Positions 11,504 through 23,895 of a stretch of 64,000 nt of DNA are shown here, in pieces. The notes beneath the pieces were generated by a model. It ran no database searches. It saw only the letters and a list, made by a program, of their open reading frames with translations, and was not told where the DNA came from. The translations under genes were made by a program, and so were the position numbers. The stretch is from Cryptomeria japonica (taxonomy: Eukaryota > Streptophyta > Pinopsida > Cupressales > Cupressaceae): NCBI RefSeq assembly GCF_030272615.1, contig NC_081409.1:879069220-879133219 (forward strand). Reading direction: 5' to 3'. Every line of letters starts with the position of its first letter. Position 1 is the first letter of the stretch.

Positions 11504-12858
11504 ATGGGTTCTTCTAAGTTTCCTCTCTTAACTCCACATAACTATGCTACTTGGAAAATTGATGCATGGAGTAAACTTATGGAAAAAGGACTCACTCATT
11601 ACATTGATGGAACTATTGTTGCTCTAGCTGATCCTAAGGCTGATCCAGTTGGTTACTTAGATTGGCTCACTAAAAATATCATGGCAATTGGTACCTTAAG
11701 AAAGTATGTATCAAAGGATCTCATTTTTCATATTGAGAAATGTACTCTAATCAAGGATGCTTGGCAAAAGTTTCAAGACTTGTATGGTCAAGTTGATGAG
11801 ATTAGGGGATATCAAATTGATAGTGATCTCACCATGTTAGATCCCAAGAACTTTGATACTATACAAGATTATGTCACTAAGGCAAATGAGTTGAGGGCAC
11901 AACTCAAAGATTGTGGCATTGATAAGAAGGATACTCAATTGATATTCAACTTGATAGGCAAGCTTCCACAAGAATATGCAGCATTTGTTTCTAGTTTCCA
12001 AACCCATAGGATGACAATGGGTTCAAGCTACACAATACCTACATTTGATGCTTTCAATGAAATGTTGATGATGGAACAAACTAAGTTGATAAGCATGGGC
12101 ATTCTTAAGGCATCTAAGTCTCAAGCATTAGTGGCAAATCAAGGGAACAAAGGAAATTAAGGAAAGGACAACTCACACAAGAAGAAATGGCAATCAAAGC
12201 CTAAAGAAAAAGCACCATCTTCTCCACAACAAGGAGATTCATCCTCTTCCAAGAGAGATAATTCACCAAAGAGAGAGAGAGACCTACTTGTGCTTATTGT
12301 AAAAAAATTGGTCATGAGGAACATCGTTGCCATTCTAAGAAGATTGATGAGCTCACACATATCATCAAAAAGCATAACATTGATTTACCTAAAGTCTACA
12401 AGAAGGATGATTCATCAACTTCCACTTCCTCACATTCAAAAGGAAAAGGGCAAGCATTCATGGCTTCAACAAGTGGAAAGACTCACTCTTTTGGATTAAG
12501 AAAAGGAAAAGCTCTATGTGCTACTATCAGTCATGATTCAGAGAGATGGCTTCTAGATTCAGGGGCTTCTCATCATATGGCATCTTCGTAGTCTATGTTC
12601 TCTACATTTGAGCCTTGCACCATGCCTCAAATTTTGATGGGCAATCATACATACATGGATGTGATTGGGAAAGGATCTATTGACATTGGGGATAACTCCT
12701 TCAATGATGTGTTGTGTGTACCCCACTTGACAAACAATCTCCTTTCTATCTATCAAATCACACATGGCGCAACTAAGAGAGTTGTGGAGTTCACACCTGA
12801 CTCAGTTTTCATTAGAGACATGGAGACTAGAGCTATCATTGGCGACTGGGGTGGTTGA
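11504..12858 (+). pseudogene. A1 gag and protease
   Basis: Gag starts at MGSSKFPLL (11504); an upstream ATG at 11474 is in the same frame. The first ~220 codons form a Copia-type capsid region (YATWKIDAW, YGQVDEIRGYQ). A stop at 12158 stands where A2 has Q. The zinc knuckle CAYCKKIGHEEHRC (about 12289-12330) is intact but lies in another frame after a (GA)n stretch at 12274-12285. Protease follows with the active-site motif DSGASHHM (about 12559-12582) and the family phrases DVIGKGSIDIGD and LTNNLLSIYQITHG. A one-base insertion near 12841 moves the reading frame. Gag would package RNA and the protease would cleave the polyprotein; as it stands the gene is broken. Confidence 0.85.
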
Positions 12859-13960
12859 TCATGCATCTCAGTTATACTCCTTTTTAGATTTTGTTAATGA
12901 TGATGATTTCACATTTGATGATTCTACACATTATGATCACACTTCTTGTGATAGTTCAATTTTTGAGGAGAACTTTGGACACTTGAACATGGGGATTCTC
13001 ACATGTGACCCCATTCTTGAGCCTTGTATTTCATCTCCTCATATTGATATCACATCACCTATTGCACCTGATGATGCAGATAGTGCAACAGTTTTGCCTT
13101 CATGTGATTCAGTGTAGCAGGATATTCATTGTCTTCCAGCTTCAGATTCATGGGATGATTACATGACAGATATTACAGGTTTGTTTGTGGAATCCTACAT
13201 TGCAGATTTGGGAGACATCATTGATGACATTCATCTTGTCTTTGATGAAGATGATCCTTCTTCGATTGTTGCGAGGGCACACTCTGACCCTCTTGTTCAT
13301 TCTCTACATGATCATTCTTTTGAGGTTGACATGATTGTGGATACTTATGTACATCAGTTGGAGGAGGTCTCTTTATTTTTTGAGGAGACATGTGAGTCTT
13401 TAGGACATGTTCTACATCCATCTCCACTAGATCTTGGAGTGCCTTTTTCAGCAGTGTGGCATAGTTTACCACCTTTGGAGGGGGTATCTTTCAGCATCGA
13501 CATGGGGACACTTGAGCAGTTTTCAGAGATTCCTTTCATCATGAGTTTTCTTCATACATCTTCCCTTCATGATTGGGGAGACTTCATGGATACACCTTTG
13601 GTTTTGTTTCTTCCTAAGGGGAGGAATGTTGTTCAACATTCGTGGAGCAGTTTCTTCATACATCGAGCTTCCATCATTGGTGCAAATTCTCCATTGGGGG
13701 GGGGTCACAGTTTGGATTCTCTTCTTCTCTCATATGGGGGGGGACTTTTTCCTCACATGGGGTTTTGTCCTTCACATTCTTCTATGAGAGTTCTCTTGTA
13801 TGTTTTTCATCTCTCTTTTGGGGGAGGGTTTTTTCCCATTGGGTTTTTCTCTCTTTGCCCACTTTGTGGGAGATTTCATTGCATTGATTTGCATGCATTT
13901 GCATTTGTACATGGGTACCTAACATGGCCTCGTAGCCGGGACCCATTATGCATTGCTTAG
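12764..13960 (+). pseudogene. Unknown acidic ORF replacing pol in A1
   Basis: One reading frame of about 398 codons with a single internal TAG at 13115. The first part (to about 12985) continues A2-like sequence (SQLYSF, then FGHLN, the start of the gag-pre-integrase domain), after which similarity to A2 pol stops. From about 13000 to 13680 it encodes a protein rich in D/E, H, S and L (for example DLGDIIDDIHLVFDEDD, LEEVSLFFEETCESL) with no motif I know. The final ~100 codons overlap the conserved G-run 3' UTR and may not be real protein. No integrase, RT or RNase H motif is present. It could be captured host sequence or drifted retroelement DNA; the open frame is the main argument for coding. 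Confidence 0.55.
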
Positions 13961-14009
13961 TTGTATTGTAGACTTAAGTGCATTCCCCTAAGTTGCACTT
14001 AATGGGGGG
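13685..14009 (+). other. A1 3' UTR with repeated G-runs and polypurine tract
   Basis: Several G-runs of about 6-8 bases (near 13696, 13737 and 13820) precede the tract AATGGGGGG at 14001-14009, which abuts the LTR. The phrases GGACTTTTTCCTC and TTTTTTCCCATTGGG recur in the A2 3' UTR (35858-36140), so this part is family-specific and conserved. Confidence 0.7.
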
Positions 14010-14466
14010 TGTTGGTGTAAATAATTATTCATCATGGATATTATTACACTTACTTAAGTTTACTTAGGATAATGCATTTTCATAGTAGTTTGGGTATGAG
14101 ACACTTGGGTGTTTGTGCCACATTGGGATAGTGTGTGTAGGAGAAATTCCACCTTTTATGGTGTTGATCTTGTTGTTACACTCCACTCTTGTTGTTACAC
14201 TCCACATTCAGTGGGTGATCCACCTCATGTGGACTATTATATTATTTCTCCTACCTACCCTTGTTTCTTATTGAGCCACATGTCATGTTTGTGTGCTCAC
14301 ATATCCCTAGCCTTGTCTATATAAGCAAGCTCATCTACATTGTATGTAACTATTGAATCATGTTATTGATCATTTTCTATTGATAAGAATACAGTTTATT
14401 CTTGTCCCATATTATGTCTCTATTTTGTACATTTCATTGAGCTCTTGATCTTGGCAAAATCTCACA
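14010..14466 (+). repeat. 3' LTR of A1
   Basis: 457 bp, TGTTGG...CTCACA, nearly identical to 9326-9803; TATA box CTATATAAG at 14317-14325. Directly followed by the target duplication CTCAG. Confidence 0.95.
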
Positions 14467-17092
14467 CTCAGATACCACAACCCATAGTCAGCAATTCCCT
14501 TCAAGTATCTGCAAATTATTTTAACGGTTGTAATATGGGTCTCTTTAGGAACAACTTGAAATCTAGCATAAAGACACACAGCATGAATAATATTCGTTCT
14601 AATCTAAGCTAGGTACAACAATTCACTAGCCATATATTTATACAAGGTCTGATTCACTTTCTTAGATTCATCATTCTTAGACAACTTGCATCTAGTCACC
14701 ATAGGAGTTTCAATAGGTTTAGAATCAACTAACCCAAAATTCTTCAACAATTCCTTCACATATTTAGATTGAGAAATGAAAATACCTTTATCATTCTAAG
14801 TAATCTGTAATCTTAAGAAGAATTTTATCTCACCTATCATAGACATCTCAAATTTCTTTTGCATATCATCAACAAACTTCATACTCAAATCATCATCTCC
14901 TCTAAAAATAATGTCATCCACAAATACTTCAACAATCAAAATGTTATCATCCTCAAGCTTAAAGTATAAGTTACTGTCAGCAACACCTTTACAAAATCCT
15001 AACTTCATCAAATACCTATCTAATCTTTCATACCAGGATCTAGGGGCTTGCTTCAGTCCACACAGTGCTTTGTTCAGTTTACATACCATGTCTCCTTCAT
15101 CTAATAAATAAAATCCTTCTGGTTGCTCAATGTAGACTTCCTCCTCAAGATCACCATTCAAAAAGGCTAACTTGACATCCATCTGATAAACCTGGAAATA
15201 ATTATAAGCAGCATATGCAAGCAATAACTAATAGCATCAATTCTAGCTATAGGAGTAAAATTTTCTCCATTATCAATACCTTCCATCTAACAGAATCTCT
15301 TGCATACCAATATTGTTTTGTTTCTTACCACTTCACAGGTTTTGTTCAGTTTATTTTGGAACACCCATTTAGTGCCAACCACATTTTTGTCTTTAGGTCT
15401 CAGAAATAGCTCCCGAGTGTTATTCTTTTCAATTCGATTCAACTCCTCCTCCATAGCTTTTATCCAATTCTCATCCTTACATACTTCAGTCACATCTTTA
15501 GGCTCAATCTTATAAATCAGACATATCTCTTTAGTAGAAACTCTTCTCCTAGTCATCGCACCCTTGTTCTTATCACCAATAATCTGATTCTCAAAATGAT
15601 TCGATTTCACATACCTCAAAGTCTTCAGATTATTCTGATTCTCAGGCTCTTGAAGTCCTTCACTGGTAGCAGCAATATCTGGATTAACTATCTCTACCAG
15701 ATTAAATTTCTTCAAGATCTCAATCTGTGCAGGCTTAGAAACAATATATTGTTCATACATATCATATTTGTATGCTCTAATCTTTTTTTCCAAAACATTC
15801 ATCAACTTTTACATTTGCACTTTCTATTATCTTCTTCAACCTTTTATTATAAAATTGGTAAGCCTTTCTCTTAGTGTAATATTCCAAGAAGATTCCCTCA
15901 TCACATCTTGCATCAAACTTTCCTATATCCTCATCTCTTTTGATATAACATTTTCTTCCAAAAACTCTGAAATGCCTAGCTATAGGAACATTACCAAACC
16001 ATAGCTTATAAGGAGTCTTATCAGAATCACCTTTTATATGCACCTGGTTAAATGTGTAAACCGTAGTGCTAATGGCTTCTTTTCAAAAGGTTTGCACAAC
16101 ATTTCCTTCAATCAACATCATTCTAGCAGCATCCAAGATTGTTTTGTTCTTCCTTTCAACAACTCCACTCTGTTGAGGGGTTCTAGGAGCAGATAACTAC
16201 CTTCTAATTCCATTCCTCTCATAGATTGTATCAAACTCATGGGACGTGAATTCTCCTCCTCTATCAGATCTCAGACATTTCAGCTTCATCCCTATCTTAG
16301 TCTCCACCTTTTCTTTGAATATCTTGAATTTCTCCAATGCTTCAAATTTCTCCCTTAGAAAAGTCACCCACATCATTCTAGAGTAATCATCAATCAACAA
16401 TTTTGAAATAAATGTCACCCTGCATGCTTCTCACTCTAGTAGGACCACACACTTCAGTGCGCACAAGATCTAACAATCCATTAGATGTATACAATTTTCT
16501 TCTAAATGATGTTCTTGTTTTCTTCCCCGACTAACATTCTTTACATATTGGATTAGAGGGCTTCACAATATTAGGTAAATCTCTAACACCTTGAGTAGAA
16601 CTTATCCTTACCATACAGTCAAAGTTAACATGACACATCCTCCTATGCCTTAACCAACTTTCATCTATCTGAGCAATCAAAGAACTTCTCTCACAATAAA
16701 TCAAGTGAAAGATATTACCTTTAGTTTTTCTCCCTATTACAATCTCTACATCAGAGGCATTCAGGATCTTGCATTTACCATTCTTATATTTCAAATCATA
16801 TCCCTTGTCAACACATTTGTCCAACACTCAAGAGATTATGTTTTAATCCTTCAACATATAAGACATCACCAGTGTTATTCTTACCATAAAAAGATACAGA
16901 ACCTCTACCATGAATAACACAAGATTTATCATCTTCAAATCTTACTATATCACCTGCCATATGATGTGAACAACCCCTATCAATTACCTATTCATCTTTC
17001 TCTTTAATCTTTGCAGCCAAATATTTCTCCTCAACAATGCAGCTTGTAGGATTCACTGGTACTAGATAATCTTACTTGATAGCAATAAATAT
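14467..17092 (-). pseudogene. Protease-integrase-RT of element B
   Basis: Minus-strand translation gives, in order: protease (VIDRGCSHHM near 16980, with S of the DSG triad changed to R), gag-pre-integrase (WLRHRRMCHVNFD, 16531-16827), integrase core (LIDDYSRMMWVTF, LRSDRGGEFTSHEF, 16197-16418), integrase C-terminal part (FRVFGRKCYIKR, 15777-16043), pre-RT (MTRRRVSTKEICLI) and RT ([34 protein letters not shown], catalytic FVDD, 14796-15224), then the start of RNase H. Many stops and frameshifts make it inactive. At the upstream edge (17092) the frame is cut inside the gag-protease spacer by element C; gag resumes at 42353. Confidence 0.9.
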
Positions 17093-18497
17093 TGATGCTC
17101 TACAAAAAGGGAAGGTTAGTCAATGATAACAAGACACAAACAAAAAGAAAAACCAAACTGTTAGTGTTAGAAATCACAAACAAAATACTCTCCTACACAA
17201 GCATATCAAAAGAGATATCAAAAGCATGATAAAATATCTAACTAAGAAGGTAAATATGATGAGGCATCTCCAAATGCCTCCTAACATGCTCTTGGTTTCT
17301 TCTCCTTTGTGCCTCTCCTCTCCAAGTTCCAAAATAGTGTAGCTCTCAGCAACTTTTTGCACTATGGATGCTTATGGAGGTTTGAGATTGAAGTATTTGC
17401 TCTAAATGTGAATAAAAAACAAATACTATGCTATTGATACTAAAATGATTTATTTTATCCAAAATGACAATATATTAGTTGATTATACTAAAATGCTCTC
17501 TCAAAATGCCTATAGCTTAAATGCATACAAGTTTTCAAGATTTGGATTATGAATAAATGAGCTCTATTTATAGGTAAAATGGAGCAATGGATGGTTGAGA
17601 TTGAGTAATCTCAACAAGGGTCAGGATTGAATGATTTGAGATCCATGTGAGGGCTTTCAACCCAATCTCAAGATGACAAGTGTCAATGTGAGATAGGTTG
17701 AGAGGAGAGGGAATAAGCATTAAATTCTTGACATGACTTTGAGAGTTAAGGTTAAGGTTAGTTGAATGAATATACTATTTATTCAAAGAATAAAGCATTT
17801 ATCCAATGGATAAACTCTTGTGCAAAGGTAAAAGGGATAACCATGGTCAAAGCAATAAGTGTTTGAGGAGACACATGAGTGCAAGTTGAAATAACCATAA
17901 ATGGTTATGTAAGAGCCATTAATGATCATGTAAGAGCCATTAGTGGTTTTGGAAGACTTTGGAGGTTAAATTGTTGAACACGCAAAGCATTAAATGTTTT
18001 TCAAAGACTTTGAAGTCTTTGAGAAGTGACTCCAAGTTGCTTAGGAATGTGACAATAATTAGGGGATGGATTAGGCTAATTAGGAAGGGGTTAGAAGAAT
18101 CTAGAAGGGGTTTTAAGAATGCAAGTGGGTTTGGTGGGTGAGGGAAAATAGGATTTTATTAAAATAAAAATTCATTTATTTCAATACATGTGTGCAAGTT
18201 GCATTTGTAGTAAAATGCAAGTGGGGGGAATAAATGATTTAAATAAATGTTTTATTTAATTTATTTAAAAGAGGAAAATAGGGATTTAATTAAATAAATA
18301 GATTTATTCATTTAATTGATTTGAATTTGGTTTAATGAATTAATTAAAATAAAATAAATAATTTATTTAATTAATAGGAGAATGTTTGAAGATGAATTAA
18401 TTAAATGTTAATTTAATTAACTAATGGCTAGTGGATTTTTAATCAAATAAATACGAAATATTCATTTAATTAAAATGGACAGATTTATGTGACTACA
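17093..18497 (-). repeat. 3' LTR of C
   Basis: 1405 bp, uninterrupted copy. The minus-strand TATA box CTATAAATAGAGC lies at 17561-17573. AT-rich TTAATTAAA words dominate its U3 end (18230-18480). Confidence 0.95.
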
Positions 18498-18512
18498 TTT
18501 GCCCCTCTTTGA
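18498..18512 (-). promoter_or_regulatory. C polypurine tract
   Basis: Minus-strand AAAGAGGGGCAAA directly precedes the TGTAGTCAC start of the 3' LTR, the expected plus-strand primer position. Confidence 0.75.
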
Positions 18513-19058
18513 GACGGTGCGGTTTATCGCGTCGTTTCAAAGAAAGAGAAATAGGTGTGAAGAAATGCCCCATAAAATGTAAATTTAATGGGTGGTATGC
18601 CCCCTCAAGAGATGGGCCAAATTTTTTGAAAAATCGGGCGATCTCTTGAAAAAAGAATGAAAATTGGCAGGGTGGTAGAAGGGAAGAATTGAGTAACGCG
18701 GGTGAAAAATAGAAGAAATTGGGGGTAAAATGGAGAAATGAGAGGCTCGGGAAGTTTACGGGGACCATGACGACGAGCAGGGGAAAAGTTACGGTGATGG
18801 CGAAGGGTTTATATGGGGAGAAAGGGGTGAAAATAGAATCATTTGTTACCGCGACCAGTGTGATACCAGAGCTCTAAGATTGACTTTTGAAAGGAGTGAG
18901 CAGTAGTCAGGATGTCAGTACCAGTAGCAGAGCACTGATTCAAGCGAGTCCATCGATTCCAGCTGCCAGATGATTACGGACCAATAGTACGCAAATTTGA
19001 AATTTCAATTTTTATGTAGTTTTGATACGCTTTTTGCTGAGTCAAAGTTGAGTCGGGA

Positions 19059-19330
19059 CAATAGTGCTGAAAATACATTTTGGCACTATTGTCTAATTAA
19101 CTAGCGCTATTGAGGTGCTGTTTGAGTGCTTTTGAAACTTTTAGCGCTATTGTTGGATTAGCACTATTGAGTGGTTAATTGAGTGCTTTTGTCATTAATC
19201 AGTGCTATTGTATAGTTGTTGGAGCGCTTTTACAGTTTTAGCACTTTTGGATAGCTGATTAAGTGCTTTTGTTAGGGGTTTAGCGCTATTGTAGAGAAGT
19301 AGCACTTTTGGTTGCAAAATAGTGCTTTTG
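19059..19330 (+). repeat. Array of AGYRCTWTTG motifs, left copy
   Basis: About 13 copies of a 10-mer with consensus AG[CT][AG]CT[AT]TTG within 272 bp, for example AGCGCTATTG at 19103, 19143 and 19282, AGTGCTTTTG at 19125, 19182, 19262 and 19321, and AGCACTTTTG at 19240 and 19301. Nearly all are in one orientation; the first (19059) is reversed. Spacing is irregular. The reverse-complement array is at 33954-34184. The rest of 18513-19586 is non-coding and otherwise featureless to me. Confidence 0.85.
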
Positions 19331-19586
19331 TTTGCAAGATAATGGATGCCCCAGTTTGTGTGAAAATCTCCTAATGCCAAAGATGGATGGATAGGGAGAT
19401 GAAGTGGGAGTTGTTTTGAACCATAGCATCCTGATGAGACTTAGGTCATTAGGATAAATGTCTTTTGAAGTCTAGGTGTGCCATGATTGCGTACCTATTG
19501 AGACCTGAAGATACTTGATCAAAGTATCTGTTGATAGTCTAGGTTTAAACTTTAAGAAAGTTTGAAAATAAAACAACTGATAATGA

Positions 19587-21625
19587 TTGATTGATGCCTA
19601 TGTCCAGGAGGATCTACGCATGTTGCAGATACGTGAGAGACATCCAGTGACACAAGGGTTGCGGACTCGGCTGACAGAGGCCAAGATCGATTGCATTGTC
19701 ACGACTGGATTATATGATGTGATGCACATGCCCGTGATTTAGATGAATCATGGATTGATTACCACGTTAATAAAGCATTGGCATAGCGAGACGTGCACTT
19801 TTCACCTTATGCAGGGGGAGATGACAGTGACCTTGGAGGATGTGTGGCGCATCTTGCATATTCTAATTCGGGGGGAGCTGGTGACATATGATAGATCCTG
19901 GGGGACTCTAGCAGTACAGAGATTCTTTGATGAGGATGTTTTTATTGATGATGACTCCATTGCTTGGGAGGATATTGCTACATTATATGAGCCTTTACCA
20001 GCAGTTGTGTCAGGCATTGTGGGAGGATTACTATGTCCTGATAGGCACTCTCATGGTCTAGCCATTGGATGGGGATAGGTGATAGAGCAGATGATTACAG
20101 AGGGGACCCGATTTTCCCGAGGACCGTGCGTGCTGGCGCACCTTTATCAGGAGCTGCATGAGGTGGTATACCGTGGTAGGGGCTCACTAGCAGTGGGAGT
20201 GACGCTACTACATATTTGGGTGTGGGAGCACTTACCAATGACTCAACCAGTGAGTCTCAGGTTCTGAGCAGTGGATCAACCGTATATGTTCATGTATAGC
20301 GGTATGATGAGTCAGCCCCACCTAGGAAAGTTAGAGTGGTAGCGGCGGGCATTGGATAATCTCGATGCAGTTATATGGAGACCCTATCTGGAGTGCGAGC
20401 CCTGGGATGATGATGTTGAGGCACTACCATATGTGTTTATGACCCGATTCTTCATTGGGAGGACCTCGTATCATGTAGAGAGACAAGTGCCCAGTAGAGT
20501 GATGAGGCAGTTTGGACGGCAGCAGGGACTACCTAGTGGTTTGGGAGAGTATGCACAGGTGATACGAGAGAGATATGCCTAGGGGCCGGTACTTTTGTAT
20601 GACCAGGCACTGACAAAGTTTCAGATGTTGCAGACGAGACCTTGGGATATACGACCGAGGGTGGTGGGTGCAGGGGTATTAGATGAGTATACGCAGTACA
20701 TGGCGGCTCATCCGATTCTGTGGATATCAAATTCAGCGAAGCCGATGCCCGATTTTGAGGATGATAGGGGATGGAGATAGAGGAGGAGAGGGGGACGAGG
20801 ACCTATGGTAGGTGGAGGAGGGAGAGGAGATGGTGGAGATGGAGGAGGAGGGGATGGAGGAGGTGGTGGGGGTGGAGGAGGAGGTGGTGGGTTGGATAGT
20901 CAGATCCAGCGGAGAGGGAGAGGCGGATTGCCACTGTGGATATCAGAGGGACCGTTGATGTAGGGGGGGTTAGATTGGATGGGAGAGGTATGGAGAGGGA
21001 GATACCAATGGATAGAGGGGAGAGAGCCACTAGAGAGGGATATACTGGTGAGGTAGCTATGGAGATAGGAGAGGGATCAGGTGGAGATATGCGGGAGTGA
21101 TTGATAGTACATTTGCAGTCTCGACTTGAGGCATCTGAGACACGGGTGGAGGATTTGGAGGTGGAGGTTGTAGCTAGAGATGTGCATCTATTTGCACGAG
21201 AGTTAGAGCTAACTGTAGTGCTGCGGGAGAGAGATCAGGCCATGGACAGGTTGAGCCAGTTGCAGGAGAGAGTGAGGGTGTTGGAGGGAGTACAAGGATA
21301 GGGGCCATCTATGGAGGCATTGGCGACGGAGGTACGAAGAGCAGATGGAGAGGTTGATTATTGGCGGGGCCTATATGAGCAGGTGGTACCATCCAGTCAG
21401 TGACCACTGAGCTATTCGCAGATGCGACAGGCTAGATCAGAGCGATCCAAGAGGATGCAGAGCAGTGGGGGTGTGATGGGTCCTCTAAAGAGAGACAGGT
21501 CAGGGGGTGCAGGAGCTAGTGGGGGATTGATGGGGCCTCCATGGAGAGATAGATCAGGTGGTACAGGGATGAGTGGGGGAGAAGGTGGCAATGGTGGTGC
21601 AGCATCTAGTCAGAGTGGCATCTGA
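19587..21625 (+). pseudogene. Antisense plant-mobile-domain-like gene in element C
   Basis: This gene lies opposite to the sense of C. The frame from 19587 to 20780 (first ATG 19620) reads as a plant mobile domain protein: LITTLIKHWHSETCTFHLMQGEMTVTLEDVWRIL near the N-terminus, later IRGELVTYD and FFIGRTSYHVERQVPSRVMRQFG. This domain occurs in host MAIN/MAIL-type proteins and in several plant transposons. Five in-frame stops (near 19738, 20076, 20265, 20339 and 20580) interrupt it. A Gly-rich stretch follows (20800-20890), then, in another frame, a predicted coiled coil (21101-21301, VEDLEVEVVARDVHLF) and a Gly/Ser-rich tail. Antisense extra ORFs of this type are known from plant Gypsy elements; its role is unknown. 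It starts about 260 bp downstream of the 10-mer array. Confidence 0.75.
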
Positions 21626-23690
21626 GAGAGCATTTTGCATGCATGTACTGTATTATTGTTATTTTTGGACTGTATCTTGGATGGCTCTTGGTAGCCGATT
21701 TTGTAGACTTCATTGTACTCTAATACATGAGATGATATATATGAGGAGATACCATTTTTTATTCTATGCATATTGTGATGTATGGATGTTATGTAGGATG
21801 GTGATTTTGATGAGTTGTATTGCTTAGATGGATATGTGTATATGTATGCATTGATGAGATGATTCCTATATGCATGTTTTGATGATGATTTATGATGTTG
21901 GATACTGACATATGAATGCAGGTGTATACATGTGTGCATGTTTTGTTTGATGAAATGCTTTATGTATGTAATGCCATGATGATGTATGCTTATGATGATT
22001 TATGAATAGGATTTTGGTGTTTCCTATTTTGATATAATGATGAGATAATGATATGCAATGATGTTAATGCAATGTTTGAATGAATGATGTTATGTATGTC
22101 TATGCATCTAGATGTTTTTAGATGAATGTAATATGGATAAACAAAATGTAAAGTACAAATGTTTATATGATAATGTCTAAATGAATGCATATGTGTAATG
22201 GATATAAAATGGTATGAACCAATGTTTTGGAAACAAATGGGTTTATGATTCTAAATGCCTCAATATGATTAAGTAAAAAATGACAATGTGATGATATTAC
22301 AACGTATGGTTTAATAACTGCACCTTAATGCAATTAAAAAAAGGATAATGAATGCAATGTAATTGAATCCTAAAATGAGCATAATAAGACACTTAATAAT
22401 GGATGAATGAATGCACCTTTCAATTAATGAATAGATAAATGAATGTATGCAATGATAAATGATTTAAAGGATAATTAATCATGATAAACTGATAATTGAT
22501 ATCTGACACTAGATGAATGCATAGTAAATGGTTTAATACAATCAAGGACAATTTGATCATATGAATCAAATTATGCAATGATGCAAATGATTTAATGAAG
22601 ATTAATGTCAATAAACTAAATGAACTATATGCAACTTTATTAAAAATTACATGAATGTAATTAATGCAAAATGCAACTAAATGTAATGATGGTATGATCA
22701 TGATGAATGCAAGATTTTTTAGACTTTGCATGATGCATTGATGATGTAGCAAATTACTCGGTCAGGATTGTATCCAAGATCAGCTTAATTTTCACATAAC
22801 TGTTCATATTAACCTTGTTTATATTTGCATACAAATCATATATATGAATGAGTGAATGGATGGGTGATATGCAATGGAATGCAATATATAATTAGATGAG
22901 ACGAAATGATGATCCATAGTGCTCTATTTTCATCATTGAGATTTAAAATGTTGGAAGAGAATACAAGCATCTTGCAATAATGATTCAAGATGACCAGAGT
23001 ATTTCTTACATGGATTTTGATATAGCAAGTTAATACAAATGACTTGATATAAGGGTCAAGTCGACTAGAGTATTGCTTGCGGAACAAACAAGGATTATTT
23101 CTGTTTATGCATGACTTGGATCATCCTCCTTGATCTTAGGCTTGATCATATCCTAAGACAAGTTCATACCTTAACAAGAGATAAAAACCTTTATCCAATT
23201 GGATGAGGAGGAACCAAAGAATGAGCATTGTTCTTGTAAACAAAATAGTATTTACATAAAGAATAAAGAATATAGATCCTTGGTAATGGTTCATGCTCAT
23301 ATGGTCGAGGTATACGCTGTAGTCAGCAAGCCGTAGTGATCTATGACTGCATTTTGCATAAGATCACATAGATTAGTGAACTTCCCATGTAGACACCATT
23401 AGTACATGCCCCAGAACTTCATCGGAATAATGTGTAGACGATATACAAACAATGTTGTAAAAACTTGATATATATAAACGAATGAATTACTTCACTAATC
23501 AACCAAGTATTTTGATAGCTTAACACAATTTTCTTGTCAAAGAAAATGTCATTTTGTCTTTGTTTTGGTAAGGAAGGATGCATCCTCGTTGAAGATAGTT
23601 TGGTTGTTGATGTCGATTGTTTTGGTCAATTTTGAGAAGTGATCATCATGCGAAGATTTTTCAATGCTTGTTTGGTATCTGCTCAGATGA
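21626..23690. other. AT-rich low-complexity 3' region of C
   Basis: No gene is supported. The sequence is dominated by drifting ATGATG, ATGAATGCAATG and ATGTATG words, especially 21720-22760. Open frames here are accidental on both strands. Confidence 0.6.
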
Positions 23691-23694
23691 GTAT

Positions 23695-23895
23695 GTACAA
23701 GGTGTTGCAATGTTTTTGATTGATTTTTGATGTTTTCTAATGTTTTTGGATTTTGAATTGTTTTGAATGTTTTTGGATTTTGTGATTGTTTTGGATGTTT
23801 TTGGTGTTTTGATGAGATAGTTTTCAAATGTATTTGGTATTTTGATGATTGTTTTGCATGTTTTTGGATTTTGTGAGATAGTTTTCAAATGTGGA
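23695..23895. repeat. Degenerate TGTTTTTGGATTTTG repeats
   Basis: About 200 bp of variants of TGTTTTTGGATTTTG, including a longer duplicated phrase GAGATAGTTTTCAAATG at about 23813 and 23875. It is not coding. The 410 bp between this and the pol stop (23896-24308) hold nothing I recognise. Confidence 0.7.

Larger units (their letters stand above)
9326..14466 (+). mobile_element. Element A1: pol-less Copia element with unknown ORF
   Basis: It is a complete LTR element of 5.1 kb flanked by a perfect 5-bp duplication CTCAG (9321-9325 and 14467-14471). Order: LTR, primer site, 1.7-kb leader, gag with zinc knuckle, protease, start of the gag-pre-integrase region, unknown acidic ORF, G-run 3' UTR, LTR. 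Integrase, RT and RNase H are absent. LTRs, leader, gag and 3' UTR are related to A2 (35426-42095), which still has pol, so A1 looks like a non-autonomous derivative. The LTRs differ by about five substitutions plus one indel by my reading, so it is the youngest insertion here. Confidence 0.9.

Noticed and set aside
17174-17362. Minus-strand 62-codon frame repeated at 34366-34554
   Set aside because: Conserved only because both are the same LTR sequence of C; lies in U5.
19059-19330. CRISPR-like repeat array
   Set aside because: Units are 10 bp, variable and irregularly spaced, with no uniform spacers, in plant DNA.
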